Of a stretch of 23,245 nucleotides of DNA, positions 20,881-23,245 are shown piece after piece. Below the pieces are notes generated by a model. The model searched no databases, was not told where the DNA came from, and was given only the letters and a program-made list of their open reading frames with translations. Origin of the DNA: a virus. The DNA is taken from IMG/VR virus record IMGVR_UViG_3300034280_000567, positions 1 to 23,245 of that record. One strand, given 5' to 3'. Each line of letters begins with the position of its first letter. Position 1 is the first letter of the stretch. The translations under genes were made by a program, and so were the position numbers.

Positions 20881-20896
20881 CTAACGCAGTCGTTAG
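20881..20896. promoter_or_regulatory. Operator O4, CTAACG-CAGT-CGTTAG
   Basis: Perfect palindrome just downstream of the P3 start. It is followed by TACTAT (20901-20906), which lacks a good -35. Confidence 0.7.
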
Positions 20897-20964
20897 CAAA
20901 TACTATACAGATTTCCAACAAACACAAACCGCTCCACAGCTTGTTTTGCAGCACTTTCGGACGC

Positions 20965-20992
20965 TTGACCGACGACTGTTCAGCCGTACACT
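20965..20992 (+). promoter_or_regulatory. Second promoter of the recombination operon
   Basis: TTGACC, 16 bases, TACACT, with a predicted start near 20999. AAAGGAG (21007-21013) and ATG 21023 follow. It carries no operator copy, so expression could be partly constitutive. Confidence 0.55.
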
Positions 20993-21022
20993 TCCACCCC
21001 ACAACCAAAGGAGATGACCCAC

Positions 21023-21235
21023 ATGGACGCTCACTCAAACGAATACGCCGCCGCCGTCGCCGGCATGACCGAGACCTACGGCACGCAGCAGACGCCCGCC
21101 GTAGGCGACTTCGTCTCTGGCTTGTCGGCTGGGCGAAGGTGGTCTGGACACGTCGAGTGGATCGACGGCGACCGCCTGACCATCGACGTCGGCGGCGCAT
21201 GGCTCGCCGTGCCGGCCAAGGACATCACGCACTGA
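21023..21235 (+). CDS. Small early protein with beta-barrel-like end
   Basis: 70 residues from ATG 21023 (AAAGGAG with 9 bases of spacing; ATG 21014 is too close to the site). The first third is Ala/Thr-rich. The end reads V-G-D-F-V-S-G-L-S-A-G-R-R-W-S-G-H-V-E-W-I-D-G-D-R-L-T-I-D-V in short blocks, a small beta-barrel-like fold with a final W-L-A-V-P. Similar compact proteins precede recombination genes in phages. Function unknown. Confidence 0.55.
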   Translation: MDAHSNEYAAAVAGMTETYGTQQTPAVGDFVSGLSAGRRWSGHVEWIDGDRLTIDVGGAWLAVPAKDITH

Positions 21236-21378
21236 ACGCACAAGGAACGCTCGCCAGCAGGACGCAGGCGGGCGGAAAGGAGCCGGTGGAACCGGAGCAG
21301 CAAGGACGCAAATACGTGCCGCCTAGCAGGATGCGAAAGCGGCTTTTTCAGGACGGACAGACACGAAAGGACACGGAC

Positions 21379-22254
21379 ATGACGGTACAGATCAGAAAGG
21401 CGAAGCGGTCGGCAACCAAGCTGCGGCTGCTTCTCACAGGCCCGAGCGGCTCGGGAAAGACTTGGGGCGCTCTGCAAATCGCCAAGGGGCTTGGCGGCAG
21501 GACGATGGTGATCGACACGGAGGAAGGCAGCAGCGATCTCTACGAGCACCTGCACGACTTCGACGTGATCGACCTTCGCCCGCCGTTCACGCCAGAGCGG
21601 TACATCGAGGCGATCACCGCAGCCGAAGAAGCTGGCTACGAAGTCATCATCGTGGACAGCGTCACGCACTGCTGGAGCGGCTCGGGCGGATGCCTGGAGC
21701 TTCTCGAAGACGTTGCGAAGGCTCAGTTTCGTGGCAATACGTGGTCGGCGTTCAGCGTCATCACGCCACGCTGGCGGGCGTTCGTGGACAAGTTGTTGCG
21801 GTCGCCTGCCCACGTCATCTGCTCTGGTCGCAGCAAGACCGAGACTGCCCAAGTGGACGACCACGGCAAGAAGAAGGTGGCGAAACTCGGGATGAAGCTG
21901 GAAGCCCGCGACGGGCTGGAGTTTGAGTTCACCACCGTCCTGGACCTGATCCATGACGGGCACTACGCGACGGTCAGCAAGGACCGCACGGGCCTGTTCG
22001 CTGGCGATCCCAAGCCCATCAACGTCCAGACCGGCGAGCGGATCGCCGAGTGGCTCTCTGGCGGCAAGCCGCTCGAGGATCAGACGGTCATCGACGGTGC
22101 GAGGAAGGCGATCAGCGACGCCACCAGCGTTGACGTGCTCGACAGACTGAACCAGCGGATTGCCCAGCGGTTGACCGAGGGGCGGATCTCGCAGGCGACA
22201 GCGACGGAACTGGCGGCAGCGATCACGGACAAGCGGAACGGACTCACTCTCTAA
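21379..22254 (+). CDS. Sak4-like AAA ATPase (phage recombination)
   Basis: 291 residues from ATG 21379 (GAAAGGA 7 bases upstream). Walker A is G21-P-S-G-S-G-K-T28; Walker B is V-I-I-V-D93-S; E-T-A-Q-V-D-D-H-G-K-K (about 155-165) and L-E-F-E-F-T-T-V-L-D-L follow. This is the AAA_24/Sak4 pattern of RecA-fold single-strand annealing ATPases. A C-terminal helical domain (about 235-291) is added. GTG 21286 is in frame and could add 31 residues, but has poor spacing. In this family the enzyme works with a phage SSB, and the SSB-like gene follows after 18 bases. Confidence 0.85.
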   Translation: MTVQIRKAKRSATKLRLLLTGPSGSGKTWGALQIAKGLGGRTMVIDTEEGSSDLYEHLHDFDVIDLRPPFTPERYIEAITAAEEAGYEVIIVDSVTHCWSGSGGCLELLEDVAKAQFRGNTWSAFSVITPRWRAFVDKLLRSPAHVICSGRSKTETAQVDDHGKKKVAKLGMKLEARDGLEFEFTTVLDLIHDGHYATVSKDRTGLFAGDPKPINVQTGERIAEWLSGGKPLEDQTVIDGARKAISDATSVDVLDRLNQRIAQRLTEGRISQATATELAAAITDKRNGLTL

Positions 22255-22272
22255 GCGAAAGGACGCAGGCTC

Positions 22273-22770
22273 ATGGATTGGGACATGAACATCGACGAGG
22301 ACTTCCCGGCTGACGTTCACAAGACGCTGCCCGAGGAGCGAACCATCGTGCCGGTCGGCACGCACACGGCGGTAATCAAGAAGGCCGAGGAAGGCCCGAA
22401 TCAGTGGAAGGTGGACGAGACCAGCAACCCTGACGGCATCTGCCTGAAGCTGCGGCTGGCTGTCGGCAACCACAAGTTCGTCTTCCACGACTTGCCGAAG
22501 CATCTGCCGTGGATGGCGAAGCAGTTGGCCGACGCTCTCGGCATCGTGCCGGATGGCAACACGCTGCGTGTCGTGCCCAGCGACATCGAAGGACGGGAAG
22601 TGACGGTCGAGGTCGTTCACTACACGTCCAAGTCTGGCAACGTGTCGGCGGTGGTGAAGAAGTACGTGCCGCTGGTCGCCAAGCCGGCAGCACCCAAGCG
22701 TCAGACGCTCCCGCAGAAGGCTGCGGCGACGTTCAAGGCTGCGGCTGGTGCCGATGACATCCCGTTCTGA
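22273..22770 (+). CDS. SSB-like single-strand DNA-binding protein
   Basis: 165 residues from ATG 22273 (GAAAGGA 9 bases upstream). It has an acidic N-terminus, an OB-fold-like middle with strands T-H-T-A-V-I-K-K-A-E, L-K-L-R-L-A-V and R-E-V-T-V-E-V-V-H-Y, and a basic linker. It ends with the acidic tip D-D-I-P-F, the hallmark of bacterial and phage SSB tails that bind recombination partners. The core resembles phage DUF669-type proteins more than Ssb itself. It is expected to coat single-stranded DNA for the Sak4-like enzyme. Confidence 0.7.
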   Translation: MDWDMNIDEDFPADVHKTLPEERTIVPVGTHTAVIKKAEEGPNQWKVDETSNPDGICLKLRLAVGNHKFVFHDLPKHLPWMAKQLADALGIVPDGNTLRVVPSDIEGREVTVEVVHYTSKSGNVSAVVKKYVPLVAKPAAPKRQTLPQKAAATFKAAAGADDIPF

Positions 22771-22784
22771 GGAAAGGCACAGTC

Positions 22785-23027
22785 ATGGACGACTACGAAC
22801 CTGACGAGGACCGGCTGACGGCGAACCGCAGGCACAGGCAACTGATTGACCGGCTTGACCGTGACATCGAGGAAGTCAACAGCCCGCAGTACCAGGCGGA
22901 AGAGGCAGAACGACGAGCGGCATCGGAACGGTGGCAAAACCTGCCGCCGTTGCGGGCACCGCTCGGGACTCGCACGCACAGGATGACAGACGAGCAGATT
23001 TTCCACGCAGATCGAGAAGGGACTTAG
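22785..23027 (+). CDS. Small charged early protein, unknown
   Basis: 80 residues; GAGGAAAGG precedes ATG 22785 by about 7 bases. It is highly charged and helical (R-H-R-Q-L-I-D-R-L-D-R-D-I-E-E-V), then Q-A-E-E-A-E-R-R-A-A-S-E-R-W. It ends M-T-D-E-Q-I-F-H-A-D-R-E-G-T. No family recognised. Confidence 0.55.
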   Translation: MDDYEPDEDRLTANRRHRQLIDRLDRDIEEVNSPQYQAEEAERRAASERWQNLPPLRAPLGTRTHRMTDEQIFHADREGT

Positions 23028-23189
23028 CGACCGGCACGCCATTGCCGTAGGTGCTGCGATCCAAGGCACCATTGGCCGCCCAGCGGATCGGTGGCGAGTA
23101 ACTGCCGCAGCTGCGGCTTGACTCCAACGGGTAACGCAGCCGGGATGCCCCACGAGACGGGGCCAATACACAACAGGAAAGGGTTCCCA
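23028..23189 (+). other. Gap with an open zinc-ribbon-like frame but no start codon
   Basis: In the frame immediately after the TAG at 23025-23027, the sequence reads H-C-R-R-C-C-D, about 13 residues, then N-C-R-S-C-G: two CxxC pairs as in a zinc ribbon. No ATG, GTG or TTG precedes the first pair in that frame. The frame runs on into the GTG at 23190. The gap also holds TTGACT (23118-23123) and TAACGCAGCCG (23132-23142), like part of operator O1. A 12-base palindrome CCGCAGCTGCGG starts near 23104. Confidence 0.35.
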
Positions 23190-23245
23190 GTGCAGATTTA
23201 TCTTGACGACACGATTGACTCATACCGCAAGTTCCTCCGCATCAA
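23190..23245 (+). CDS. Start of an early gene (partial), possibly a helicase
   Basis: GTG 23190 is preceded by AGGAAAGGG with about 7 bases of spacing, as in the other early genes. The eighteen visible codons read M-Q-I-Y-L-D-D-T-I-D-S-Y-R-K-F-L-R-I and continue past the edge. The opening resembles the N-terminus of phage DEAD/SNF2-type helicases, which often follow the SSB-like gene. That identity is a guess from a short piece. Confidence 0.5.
   Translation, partial: MQIYLDDTIDSYRKFLRI

Noticed and set aside
20842-21378. Upstream extension of the Sak4-like gene to 20842
   Set aside because: It would read through operators, promoters and the 21023-21235 gene, and its translation is Arg-rich noise; ATG 21379 has a proper ribosome binding site.
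21076-22620. Long - strand open frame of 514 codons opposite the ATPase and SSB-like genes
   Set aside because: The + strand genes have Walker motifs, ribosome binding sites and a DDIPF end; the reverse frame is low-complexity Arg/Asp/Val sequence.
1-23245. tRNA genes
   Set aside because: No cloverleaf with a T-loop GTTCRANNC pattern was noticed on either strand by reading; a dedicated search was not possible.

Overview
The window is one side of a temperate, long-tailed (siphovirus-like) phage or prophage. A GC-rich + strand block carries tail, adsorption and lysis-type genes (1-17744). A short convergent block on the - strand holds an integrase and four small genes (17773-19678). A + strand early block has a winged-helix regulator, repeated operators, and recombination genes (19881-23245). 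Capsid, portal and terminase genes are not in the window and probably lie to the left. The host is most likely a planctomycete. That is inference from the regulator's sequence style, the paired Cys-rich tail proteins, the Gln/Cys papain-like protease and starts that look leaderless; no sequence here proves the host.

Layout. Positions 1-1754 hold the end of a fibre-like gene, an FN3 plus glycine-rich fibre gene and two small genes. Positions 1758-4931 hold tail completion genes, three tandem tail-tube-like paralogues and a tail-assembly chaperone pair. The second chaperone half has no start codon and can only be reached by a -1 frameshift; a canonical T_TTT_TTC heptamer is present. Positions 4928-11767 hold the TP901-type tape measure and six further tail or tip genes joined by 1-4 base overlaps; two of these are strikingly Cys-rich and look less GC-rich than their neighbours. 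Positions 11789-14070 hold small genes, a calcineurin-type metallophosphoesterase and an Nmad1/DUF1599-like protein. Positions 14101-16149 look like a lysis cassette: a holin-like membrane protein, a two-helix membrane protein and a membrane-anchored papain-like protease. Small membrane and unknown genes follow to 17744.

The - strand unit runs integrase (19678-18707), then four overlapping small genes (18602-17773), including a 32-residue CxxC protein linked by ATGA overlaps at both ends. An AT-rich, repeat-bearing island (19701-19795) separates the integrase from the regulator gene and is a candidate attP or control region.

In the early block, the palindrome CTAACG-N4-CGTTAG occurs four times (19856, 20182, 20851, 20881), three times inside a recognisable promoter. 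It is the best candidate for the phage's immunity or lysis-lysogeny operator. The promoter at 19847-19874 places its predicted start on the A of the regulator's ATG, so that gene is probably translated from a leaderless mRNA and may repress itself. The operators at 20851 and 20881 lead into an operon encoding a small protein, a Sak4-like ATPase, an SSB-like protein ending DDIPF, and the start of another gene. Most early genes carry a GAAAGGA-type ribosome binding site 7-9 bases before the start, whereas the late genes rely mainly on stop/start overlaps.
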